A stretch of DNA of 37,522 nt, from assembly GCF_014195635.1 (NCBI RefSeq), contig NZ_JACICC010000017.1:1-37522 (forward strand). Direction: 5' to 3'. The stretch is from Pseudochelatococcus contaminans. Lineage in GTDB: Bacteria > Pseudomonadota > Alphaproteobacteria > Rhizobiales > Beijerinckiaceae. The notes below the pieces were generated by a model. It was not told the DNA's origin, did not search any database, and saw only the letters and a program-made list of their open reading frames with translations. The position numbers and the translations under genes are program-made. Positions 1-6,610 of this stretch are shown piece by piece. How positions within the stretch are numbered: position 1 is the stretch's first letter; each line of letters starts with the position of its first letter.

Positions 1-339
1 TGCCGATGTCTCTTGACCTCGCGGCCTGACCGGAGCCAACGTTACATGCTCGGAGCGCGCTGCTCGCCAATTTCCACCACATTCGCGACACGACCCATGC
101 GCGGACTGCCCGAATTCTCCCTGCCGGGGCTTGAGGCGCTGCGGGATCTGTCGTTGACACTGGCGAGAATCGTCAATCCGGGCTGCAAGGTCGTGGGCGT
201 ATCGCTCAATACGTCGCGCCTCACTGATGATGATGCGCTGGAAATCTGCGCCAGAACCGAGGCCCAGCTTGGCCTGCCGGTCGTCGATCCTTTCCGCCAC
301 GGGGCCGACAGGCTGGTGACAGCACTGGACACATTATGA
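1..339 (+). CDS. dgcN: DgcN, DUF1611-family protein (C-terminal part, cut by window edge)
   Basis: The frame is open from the first base, so the gene begins upstream of the window. The C-terminal ~80 residues (from MRGLPEFSLPGLEALRD through NPGCKVVGVSLNTSRL to GLPVVDPFRHGADRLV) match my knowledge of the end of DUF1611 / DgcN proteins. DgcN acts with the racemase DgcA in conversion of D-glutamate through an N-acetylated intermediate. The stop overlaps the dgcA start (ATGA at 336-339), which indicates translational coupling. The first ~28 visible codons do not look like the family: the expected approach to the MRGLP motif is missing, so there may be a frameshift or sequence divergence just upstream of position 90. 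An alternative is a generic DUF1611 protein with another substrate. Confidence 0.7.
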   Translation, partial: CRCLLTSRPDRSQRYMLGARCSPISTTFATRPMRGLPEFSLPGLEALRDLSLTLARIVNPGCKVVGVSLNTSRLTDDDALEICARTEAQLGLPVVDPFRHGADRLVTALDTL

Positions 340-1334
340 CAGAGGTTCTGCTTCACGTTGTCGATGAGCGCTTTCCCATAGCGGGGACGTTCACGATCTC
401 CCGCGGTTCGCGCACGGAAATCCGCGTCGTCACCGTCACCCTGAGCGACGGCGACGCGACCGGGCGCGGCGAATGCGTGCCTTATGCACGCTATGGCGAG
501 ACGGTCGAGGGCGTCATCGCGGCCATCGAGGCCGTGCGGCAGGATCTGCGCAACGGTCTCGACCGGCAGGCGCTTCAATCGGCGATGCCAGCGGGGGCGG
601 CACGCAACGCCATCGATTGCGCGTTGTGGGATATCGAGGCGAAGCGGGCCGGCGTGCCCGCCTGGACACTGGCCGGACTGCCCAGGCCGGTGCAGCTTGA
701 CACAGCCTATACGCTCTCCATCGCCACGCCGGAGGCGATGCGGAAGGTGGCGGAGAAAAACGATCATCGCCCGCTGCTGAAAATCAAGCTCGGCTCCCCG
801 GACAACGCCGCGCAGGATGTGGCGCGCGTCGAGGCCGTGCGGGCCGGAGCGCCGCACTCCACCCTGATCGTCGACGCGAACGAGGGCTGGACCATTGCGC
901 AGTATCACGAACTTGCGCCGGAGTTCGTCCGCCTCGGCGTGGCGATGGTGGAGCAGCCGCTACCCGCCAAAGACGACGATGCGCTGCGCGGCATCGCGCG
1001 GCTGCTGCCTGTCTGCGCGGATGAAAGCTGCCACGACCGCAGCTCCCTTGCGCATCTGGCGGGTAAGTACGACGCCGTCAATATCAAGCTGGACAAGACC
1101 GGCGGCCTGACGGAAGCCCTGCAACTGCGGCAGGACGCGGAGAGAGCCGGTTTCGATATCATGGTCGGGTGCATGCTCGGCACCTCACTGGCAATGGCAC
1201 CCGCCTTTCTGGTGGCGCAGAACGCCCGATACGTCGACCTCGACGGGCCGCTGCTGCTGGCCCGGGATCGCGAAACGCCGATCCATTACGAAGGCTCCCT
1301 CATGGAGCCGCCACCTGCATCGCTTTGGGGATGA
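336..1334 (+). CDS. dgcA: N-acetyl-D-glutamate racemase DgcA (enolase superfamily, dipeptide-epimerase-like)
   Basis: This 332-residue protein is a muconate-lactonizing-type enolase-superfamily enzyme of the Ala-Glu epimerase branch. The full catalytic set is visible: the KxK acid/base motif (K149-I-K151), metal ligands D180 (VDANEGW), E206 (MVEQPLP) and D229 (CADES), and the opposite catalytic lysine in NIKLDKTGG (K251). Family members epimerise L-Ala-D/L-Glu dipeptides. In gene pairs with DUF1611 proteins the enzyme acts on N-acetyl-glutamate, and that context, not sequence alone, is why I prefer DgcA. The start overlaps the stop of the preceding gene by ATGA, and an aminotransferase follows after 3 bp, so the three form one operon for D-amino-acid use. 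Dipeptide epimerase is the alternative name. Confidence 0.85.
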   Translation: MTEVLLHVVDERFPIAGTFTISRGSRTEIRVVTVTLSDGDATGRGECVPYARYGETVEGVIAAIEAVRQDLRNGLDRQALQSAMPAGAARNAIDCALWDIEAKRAGVPAWTLAGLPRPVQLDTAYTLSIATPEAMRKVAEKNDHRPLLKIKLGSPDNAAQDVARVEAVRAGAPHSTLIVDANEGWTIAQYHELAPEFVRLGVAMVEQPLPAKDDDALRGIARLLPVCADESCHDRSSLAHLAGKYDAVNIKLDKTGGLTEALQLRQDAERAGFDIMVGCMLGTSLAMAPAFLVAQNARYVDLDGPLLLARDRETPIHYEGSLMEPPPASLWG

Positions 1335-1337
1335 ACC

Positions 1338-2192
1338 ATGCGCACAGTTTACGTCAACGGAAGCTACCTGCCGGAAACGGAGGCACACGTCTCCATCTTC
1401 GATCGCGGATTTCTGTTCGCGGACGGCGTTTATGAAGTGACGCTGGTCCTCGGCGGCAAGCTGGTGGACTTCGCCGCACACCTGCACCGTCTCCACCGCT
1501 CGCTCAACGAACTTCGCATAGCCCCGCCGGTATCCGACGATGATCTGCTCGACATCCATCGCGCGCTGATCCGGCAAAACCAGATCGACGAGGGCCTCAT
1601 CTATCTTCAGGTCACGCGCGGCGCGGCGGATCGCGATTTTCTGTTTCCCGATGCGGCGACACCCCGCACCCTCGTTCTGTTCACACAGAAGAAGGCCATC
1701 CTGAACAACCCTGTCGCGGAGCGCGGCCAGCGCGTCATCACCATCGAGGATCTGCGCTGGCGGCGCTGCGACATCAAGACCGTGCAACTGCTCTATCCCT
1801 CTCTGGCCAAGATGGAGGCGAAATCGCGCGGCGCCGACGATGCCTGGCTGGTCAGGGACGGTTTCGTGACGGAAGGCACCTCCAACAACGCCTACATCGT
1901 GACCCGCAACGGCACAATCGTCACCCGTGACCTGTCCACCGACATCCTCCACGGCGTCACGCGCCATTCCGTGCTGCAATGCGCCCACGATCTGCAACTC
2001 AAGGTCGAGGAACGACCCTTTGCCGTGGGGGAAATCGGCGAAGCGGCGGAGGCCTTCACCACCTCATCGTCTGGGCTGGTCAATCCTGTGGTGGAGATCG
2101 ACGGGGCGACAATCGGAGACGGCAACCCCGGCCCGATCGCCAAACGCCTGCGGCATATCTACATCCAGCGCAGCCGCGATACCGCGATATAG
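1338..2192 (+). CDS. dat: D-amino-acid aminotransferase (class IV PLP enzyme)
   Basis: This 284-residue fold-type IV transaminase is of typical length for D-alanine/D-amino-acid aminotransferases. Visible family marks are the N-terminal FDRGFLFADGVYEV segment, the catalytic lysine in RCDIKTVQLL (K147, Schiff base with PLP), and the phosphate/cofactor-binding EGTSNNA segment (E179-N184). It would interconvert D-amino acids and 2-oxo acids, for example D-Glu with D-Ala or D-Asp. It starts 3 bp after dgcA, so it is surely cotranscribed, and it supplies or removes D-glutamate for the upstream N-acetyl-D-Glu racemization route. Branched-chain aminotransferases and aminodeoxychorismate lyases share the fold, but the length, the DIKT motif and the D-Glu context favour Dat. 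It is probably the last gene of the operon. Confidence 0.85.
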   Translation: MRTVYVNGSYLPETEAHVSIFDRGFLFADGVYEVTLVLGGKLVDFAAHLHRLHRSLNELRIAPPVSDDDLLDIHRALIRQNQIDEGLIYLQVTRGAADRDFLFPDAATPRTLVLFTQKKAILNNPVAERGQRVITIEDLRWRRCDIKTVQLLYPSLAKMEAKSRGADDAWLVRDGFVTEGTSNNAYIVTRNGTIVTRDLSTDILHGVTRHSVLQCAHDLQLKVEERPFAVGEIGEAAEAFTTSSSGLVNPVVEIDGATIGDGNPGPIAKRLRHIYIQRSRDTAI

Positions 2193-2587
2193 AGCGGTTT
2201 GCACCCGGGCCGGCCAGATATCCGGTCCGGCCCCTGCCCCGCCCCTGCACCGCCCTTTGCCCCTGCCCACCCGGCGACCGGCACAGGCGGTGATTGACGC
2301 ACGATCTTCACACGCAATGGAATGCTCAATCGGGTTGGCCGCCGATGGCAACAGCCGGGCTAATAGTTTATAATATCTATTGACATTGTATGATATAAGC
2401 GGAAACTGAGCCTTGTTAGAAGGTTGTTTGGCGGGCAGATCGCGCGGTGATGCGTCCGGCAAATATCCTTGATCCGGAGAGACCGCCGCGGCTGCTTCAC
2501 CGACGGCCAGACGGTCGATCCGGAGTTGAAAACCTGAAATTCGCGGACCCCCGGCTCAACATTTTCCCGGATACAATGAGGTAGATC
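2193..2587. other. Intergenic region upstream of the encapsulin operon
   Basis: About 395 bp without a credible gene. The first part (2210-2290) is C-rich low-complexity sequence. It is followed by an AT-rich island at 2361-2400 that contains TATTGACATT (2378-2387) and a TATGAT hexamer (2389-2394), the best promoter candidate for the encapsulin operon. A clean -35/-10 pair with standard spacing is not obvious. A long reverse-strand open frame running across here continues through the encapsulin gene and is judged a shadow. Confidence 0.5.
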
Positions 2588-4003
2588 ATGACGGCTTCTT
2601 CCCTCGGTCAAGGCGGGCAGCGCAGTGTGAGCGCTCCTGCGGCGCGCAATCTTGCGACTGCGACGGTAACCGTTGTCCAGAATACGGAACGCACGCCCCG
2701 GTGGCTGCATCGGCTGCTTCCATGGGTCGACGTTGCCGGCGGCGTCTACCGCGTCAACCGCCGCAAGGTGCTGAGCGCCCGCGAGGGAGCAATTGTCGTT
2801 GTCGGGGAAGGCGACAAGCTGACCGTCACGCCCGAATCGCTGACGGCAATTCCGGCCTTCACCGGCATTTCTCCGGATGAGCTGAAGAAGGTCTCCGGCC
2901 TCTTTACCGTCAACCATTTCGACGCCGGCAAGAAGCTGGCGGAGGCGGGCAGCGGATCGCGCAAACTGTTCATCGTCGCCGAAGGCACGGTGGAGCAGAC
3001 AGGCCCCAACCCGTTCGGCGGCAAGCTGCGCCAGCGGCTGATTGGCGCAGGCGGCTATTTCGGCCACCGCACGCTGCTGGAAGACAGCCCCAATGCCACT
3101 ACGGCGATCGCGCTGACGCCGACGACGGTTCTCACGCTCGATATCGCCAAGATCGACGAGCAGCCTGAACTGCGCCAGGCGATTGCCCGCTCCAACGACG
3201 AGCAGCACGCGCTCGCAGCCCACACCAACGAGTGGGGTGAGGCGATCATCGATGTGCTGTCCGGGCACAGCGGCGAGCCGGCTTTGCCGACAACTTTCGT
3301 GGACTATGCCGAGCATCCGCGCGAATATCATCTGAGCACCATCCAGACCGTGCTCCAGACGCACACCCGCGTCACCGATCTCTACAGCAACGAAATCGAC
3401 CAGCTTCGCGAACAGGTGCGTCTCACCGTCGACGCCATCAAGGAACGCGAAGAATGGGAACTCATCAACAATCCCGAGTTCGGCCTGCTGCGCGAAGTCG
3501 CGCCCGTCAATCGCGTCCCGACGCGTTCCGGCGCCCCCACCCCGGATGACCTTGACGAGCTGCTGGCGCGCGTATGGAAAAAGCCCGGCTTCTTCCTGGC
3601 GCACCCGCGTGCCATCGCCGCTTTCGGCCGTGAAGCGACCCGCCGCGGCGTTCCGCCCGTCATCGTTCACCTTTTCGGTGCGCCCTTCCTGACATGGCGC
3701 GGGGTGCCGCTGGTTCCCTCCAACAAACTGCCGGTGAGCGGCGGCTACAATGGCGAGCCGGAAACCACGACCATCCTGCTGCTGCGCGTCGGCGAAGCGG
3801 ATCAGGGCGTTGTCGGGCTGCAGAAAGCCGGCGTCACCGGCGAAGTCGAGCCCGGCCTGTCGGTGCGCTATGCCGGCACGGATGATCACTCCATCGCGTC
3901 GCACATCATCACCCGCTACTTCTCCGCGGCCGTGCTGGTGGAAGACGCCATTGCCCGTCTCGATAACGTTCTGATCGGCCGTTACCATGACTACCCGGCA
4001 TGA
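2588..4003 (+). CDS. Family 2 encapsulin shell protein with cyclic-nucleotide-binding-like insert (2B type)
   Basis: This 471-residue protein is a Family 2 encapsulin, an HK97-fold protein that self-assembles into a protein nanocompartment. Encapsulin features include the N-terminal arm with TPRWLHRLLPWVDV (36-49), the P-domain helix EREEWELINNPEFGLL (about 286-301), the KKPGFFLAHPRAIAAFGRE segment and the C-terminal DYP end. A cyclic-nucleotide-binding-like beta-roll is inserted at about 88-200. It is recognisable from GISPDELKKVSGLF, KLFIVAEGTV and GYFGHRTLLEDSPNATTAIA, but lacks the usual phosphate-cassette Glu and Arg. Inserts of this kind define Family 2B; shells without it are ~310 residues. 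The start has a GAGG ribosome site at 2578-2581. The cargo gene overlaps its 3' end by 17 bp. Confidence 0.9.
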   Translation: MTASSLGQGGQRSVSAPAARNLATATVTVVQNTERTPRWLHRLLPWVDVAGGVYRVNRRKVLSAREGAIVVVGEGDKLTVTPESLTAIPAFTGISPDELKKVSGLFTVNHFDAGKKLAEAGSGSRKLFIVAEGTVEQTGPNPFGGKLRQRLIGAGGYFGHRTLLEDSPNATTAIALTPTTVLTLDIAKIDEQPELRQAIARSNDEQHALAAHTNEWGEAIIDVLSGHSGEPALPTTFVDYAEHPREYHLSTIQTVLQTHTRVTDLYSNEIDQLREQVRLTVDAIKEREEWELINNPEFGLLREVAPVNRVPTRSGAPTPDDLDELLARVWKKPGFFLAHPRAIAAFGREATRRGVPPVIVHLFGAPFLTWRGVPLVPSNKLPVSGGYNGEPETTTILLLRVGEADQGVVGLQKAGVTGEVEPGLSVRYAGTDDHSIASHIITRYFSAAVLVEDAIARLDNVLIGRYHDYPA

Positions 4004-5819
4004 CCCCACCCCGGAGCTGCCGGCCAATCCCGGCGAGTGGCAGGGCAGCTCCCTGATTTCGCAACTGGTGCGTGAGGCCTTTTCGGGTTTCTCCAGTGCT
4101 CCTTCCGCGACCGGGGTCACCGACTCTGTGCCGCGGAAGGTGCCGAGCGCGCCCATTCCGCCGCTTCCGCGCGTGGACGCCATTCCGGCGTCCTCCAGCG
4201 TGCTGCCGCCGCTCTGGGATCCGGTTTCTCCCTATGCGGTTTCGCATACCGATCCGGTGACGCAGGCAGACCCGGTGGCCTACGTGCCGGAATCGAAGTT
4301 CGCTCCGGCATACGTGCCGGATCGCGCCAGCTATCCGTTGCCCTCGGTCGATACGTTTCCCTTCGGTGAGCCACGCTTTACCGAAGGGTATGAGGACAGG
4401 CAGAACGGCGACTCAGCCATTGCGGAACATCACACCCGCCTTGACTCGGCGTCGAACTACTATTTCCTCCAGCAGCCGGAAGCTCGGCAGAGCGATGCCG
4501 TGCCACCGAGCGTCGGCCCGGGCGCTTCCGGCAAGAAGGCCCCCGCCAGCGCGCGGGTGCCGGCTGTCGAAACCGCGGACAACGCCCCGCGCGACAGCGT
4601 GCTCACCGCTTTCGAGTCGCGCGGCGTGCGCCGGGATTTCCCGGCCCTGCACCAGACGGTCAACGGCAAACCGCTGATCTGGCTGGATAACGCGGCGACG
4701 ACGCAGAAGCCGCAGAGCGTGATCGACATCACCTCGTCGTTCTACTCTCGCGATAACTCCAACATCCACCGTGCCGCTCATACACTTGCCGCCCGTGCGA
4801 CCGACCTGTTCGAAGGTGCGCGCGACAAGCTGCGCGATTTCATCGGGGCGGCGCATTCGCGCGAAATCGTGTTCCTGCGCGGCACGACGGAGGCCATCAA
4901 TCTCGTCGCCAACAGCTTCGGGCAGAAGTTCATCAGCTCTGGCGACGAAATCCTCATCACCGAAATAGAGCATCACGCCAACATCGTGCCCTGGCAGCTT
5001 CTGGCCAAGCGCACGGGTGCGGTGCTCAAGGTGGCGCCCGTCGACGGCAATGGCACGTTGCTGCTCGACAGGTTCGCGGCTCTGCTGGGGCCGCGCACGA
5101 AGCTCGTGTCCGTGACCCAGGTCGCGAACGCGCTCGGCACCATCAACCCCATCGCCGAGATCATCGCGCTGTCGCACGCGCGGGGTGTGCCGGTGCTGGT
5201 CGATGCAGCGCAGTCCGCGCCGCATCTGCCGATCGATGTCCGTGCTCTCGATGCCGATTTCCTCGTTCTGTCCGGCCACAAGATTTTCGGCCCGACCGGC
5301 ATTGGCATTCTCTATGCCAAGGAACAATGGCTTGAGGCATTGCCGCCGTGGCAAGGCGGCGGCCATATGATCAAGGACGTCACGTTCGAGCATACGGTGT
5401 TTCAGGGGCCGCCCGAAAAGTTCGAGGCGGGCACTCCGGATATCGCCGGCGCAATCGGGCTGGGCGCGGCTGTGGACTACATCAATGGGGTTGGCATCGC
5501 CGAGATTGCGGCATTCGAGCATGCGCTGCTTGAATACGCCAACGAGGGTCTGGCCACCGTACCGGGCCTGCGGATCATCGGCACGTCACCGCTGAAAGCT
5601 TCCGTGCTGTCGTTTGTGATCAACGGTTTCGAGCCGGATCAGGTCTCGCGCCACCTCGACAAGCATGGCATCGCCACCCGCTCCGGCCATCATTGCGCCC
5701 AGCCGGCGCTGCGCCACTTCGGACTTGAGACCACAGTGCGCGCCTCGCTGGCATTCTATAATACGCGTGAGGATGTCGATACTTTCATCAACGCTCTGCA
5801 CCTGCTGCCGAAGCGCTGA
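3987..5819 (+). CDS. Cysteine desulfurase, encapsulin cargo, SufS-like with long N-terminal targeting extension
   Basis: The 610-residue protein combines a ~205-residue Pro/Ser/Ala-rich, probably disordered N-terminus with a complete SufS-type (group II) cysteine desulfurase. The catalytic part runs from about 208 to the end. It shows WLDNAATTQKP, the PLP lysine in LVLSGHKIFGPTGIG (K432) and the active cysteine in ATRSGHHCAQPAL (C570). The enzyme takes sulfur from L-cysteine as a persulfide and releases alanine. The extension carries an N-terminal amphipathic-looking stretch (EWQGSSLISQLVREAFSG, 17-34), YAVSHTDPV, two AYVP motifs and SNYYFLQQP; such extensions load desulfurases into Family 2 encapsulins. 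The start lies inside the shell gene (17 bp overlap), which indicates tight coupling. No suf or isc genes are nearby, which argues for a storage or specialised role instead of housekeeping Fe-S assembly. Confidence 0.92.
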   Translation: MTTRHDPTPELPANPGEWQGSSLISQLVREAFSGFSSAPSATGVTDSVPRKVPSAPIPPLPRVDAIPASSSVLPPLWDPVSPYAVSHTDPVTQADPVAYVPESKFAPAYVPDRASYPLPSVDTFPFGEPRFTEGYEDRQNGDSAIAEHHTRLDSASNYYFLQQPEARQSDAVPPSVGPGASGKKAPASARVPAVETADNAPRDSVLTAFESRGVRRDFPALHQTVNGKPLIWLDNAATTQKPQSVIDITSSFYSRDNSNIHRAAHTLAARATDLFEGARDKLRDFIGAAHSREIVFLRGTTEAINLVANSFGQKFISSGDEILITEIEHHANIVPWQLLAKRTGAVLKVAPVDGNGTLLLDRFAALLGPRTKLVSVTQVANALGTINPIAEIIALSHARGVPVLVDAAQSAPHLPIDVRALDADFLVLSGHKIFGPTGIGILYAKEQWLEALPPWQGGGHMIKDVTFEHTVFQGPPEKFEAGTPDIAGAIGLGAAVDYINGVGIAEIAAFEHALLEYANEGLATVPGLRIIGTSPLKASVLSFVINGFEPDQVSRHLDKHGIATRSGHHCAQPALRHFGLETTVRASLAFYNTREDVDTFINALHLLPKR

Positions 5820-5847
5820 TCGGCTATCCATCACGCGTCAACAAACG

Positions 5848-5881
5848 GCCTCCCGCCCGATTTCATCATCCGGCGGGAGGC
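5848..5881 (+). terminator. Rho-independent terminator of the encapsulin operon
   Basis: A perfect 10-bp GC-rich stem (GCCTCCCGCC at 5848-5857 pairing with GGCGGGAGGC at 5872-5881) with a 14-nt loop is followed directly by TTTTGTTTTT. It lies 28 bp after the desulfurase stop and isolates the operon from the convergent gene. Confidence 0.93.
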
Positions 5882-5969
5882 TTTTGTTTTTGCATGAGGC
5901 CGTTTGCTACGCTGATCCGTGCGGCGATGCTCATTTGCCGTGCGTTCAAGGCAATGCGGACGAAAACAA

Positions 5970-6410
5970 TTACCGAAGCTGGCCGTAAACGGCGCGATAG
6001 CTGCGGGCAATGGCCATTTCCAGCCGATCGCGGCCAGAGCGGGTAATTGCCTCCGGCGGCCGGATACTCAGCGGAACCGACTCACCAACCGATCCGGCTG
6101 CCGAGGCGATGAGGGTTTCCTCTTCCGGCGCAAGAAGCGGATAGACGATCCAGTCCGGATGACTGCTCAGATAGCAATCAATACTTTTGAATAAATTCAA
6201 GAATATTTCTGTATAGTGGTGATAATTCATACTCGTCAGGCTGATAGCCAGCATATGCGTTGCTATGGCATCGGTTGGCGCGCCATGACGCCAGTTCCGG
6301 AACAGTGAAATCAGCCGCGACTCATCCGGTTCCAGATCCGAGAAGCCGATAGGCTCCCAACCGGGCGGATAATCCATTTCACTTACGTCTATAGCTCCGG
6401 AACGGTTCAT
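5970..6410 (-). CDS. Hypothetical protein, 146 residues
   Basis: I do not recognise a family. The 146-residue product is soluble-looking and acidic in its first half (MNRSGAIDVSEMDYPPGWEP), with a helical centre (TDAIATHMLAISLTSMNYHHYTE) and an Arg-rich C-terminal helix (SGRDRLEMAIARSYRAVYG). There is no signal peptide or clear membrane span. The start is supported by a GAGGA ribosome site 5 bp upstream in the minus-strand reading, and the AT-rich region beyond it is a plausible promoter. It is convergent with the encapsulin operon and divergent from the PrpD-like gene. It is likely a real gene, because no competing frame has better properties and the ribosome site is good. Confidence 0.65.
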   Translation of the reverse strand: MNRSGAIDVSEMDYPPGWEPIGFSDLEPDESRLISLFRNWRHGAPTDAIATHMLAISLTSMNYHHYTEIFLNLFKSIDCYLSSHPDWIVYPLLAPEEETLIASAAGSVGESVPLSIRPPEAITRSGRDRLEMAIARSYRAVYGQLR

Positions 6411-6542
6411 TATTTTCCTCTTCCATTGATTTATAGAAAGTCAAATGTTTAATCTCACAGTTGACTCCAAATACATAAGCAAATAACGATGTGACTCGCA
6501 AATAAAATTGAGCGGCGGACTCAAATCATTATAAATAATAAT

Positions 6543-6564
6543 TCCAGAATTACATAATTCTGGA
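6543..6564. promoter_or_regulatory. Perfect palindrome upstream of the prpD-like operon (candidate operator)
   Basis: TCCAGAATTA (6543-6552), a 2-bp CA spacer, then TAATTCTGGA (6555-6564) give a perfect 10+10 dyad, in the AT-rich divergent region 46 bp before the ATG at 6611. The size and symmetry suit a dimeric regulator such as a TetR or GntR protein. No T-run follows, so it is unlikely to be a terminator. Confidence 0.55.
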
Positions 6565-6610
6565 GCAAATACATTATGTTGACTTTCCGCCCGAAGTGTC
6601 AGGAGAGAAC

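Noticed and set aside
2378-2408. Standard sigma-70 promoter with TTGACA at 2380-2385
   Set aside because: No acceptable -10 hexamer at 16-18 bp; the better TATGAT at 2389 overlaps it, so I did not call a defined promoter.
2360-4183. 607-codon open frame on the minus strand across the encapsulin gene
   Set aside because: It mirrors the strongly supported encapsulin gene, has no recognisable domains and reflects high-GC codon bias on the opposite strand.
4413-5522. 369-codon minus-strand frame opposite the cysteine desulfurase
   Set aside because: No domain recognised and the sense strand encodes a full catalytic desulfurase with K432 and C570.
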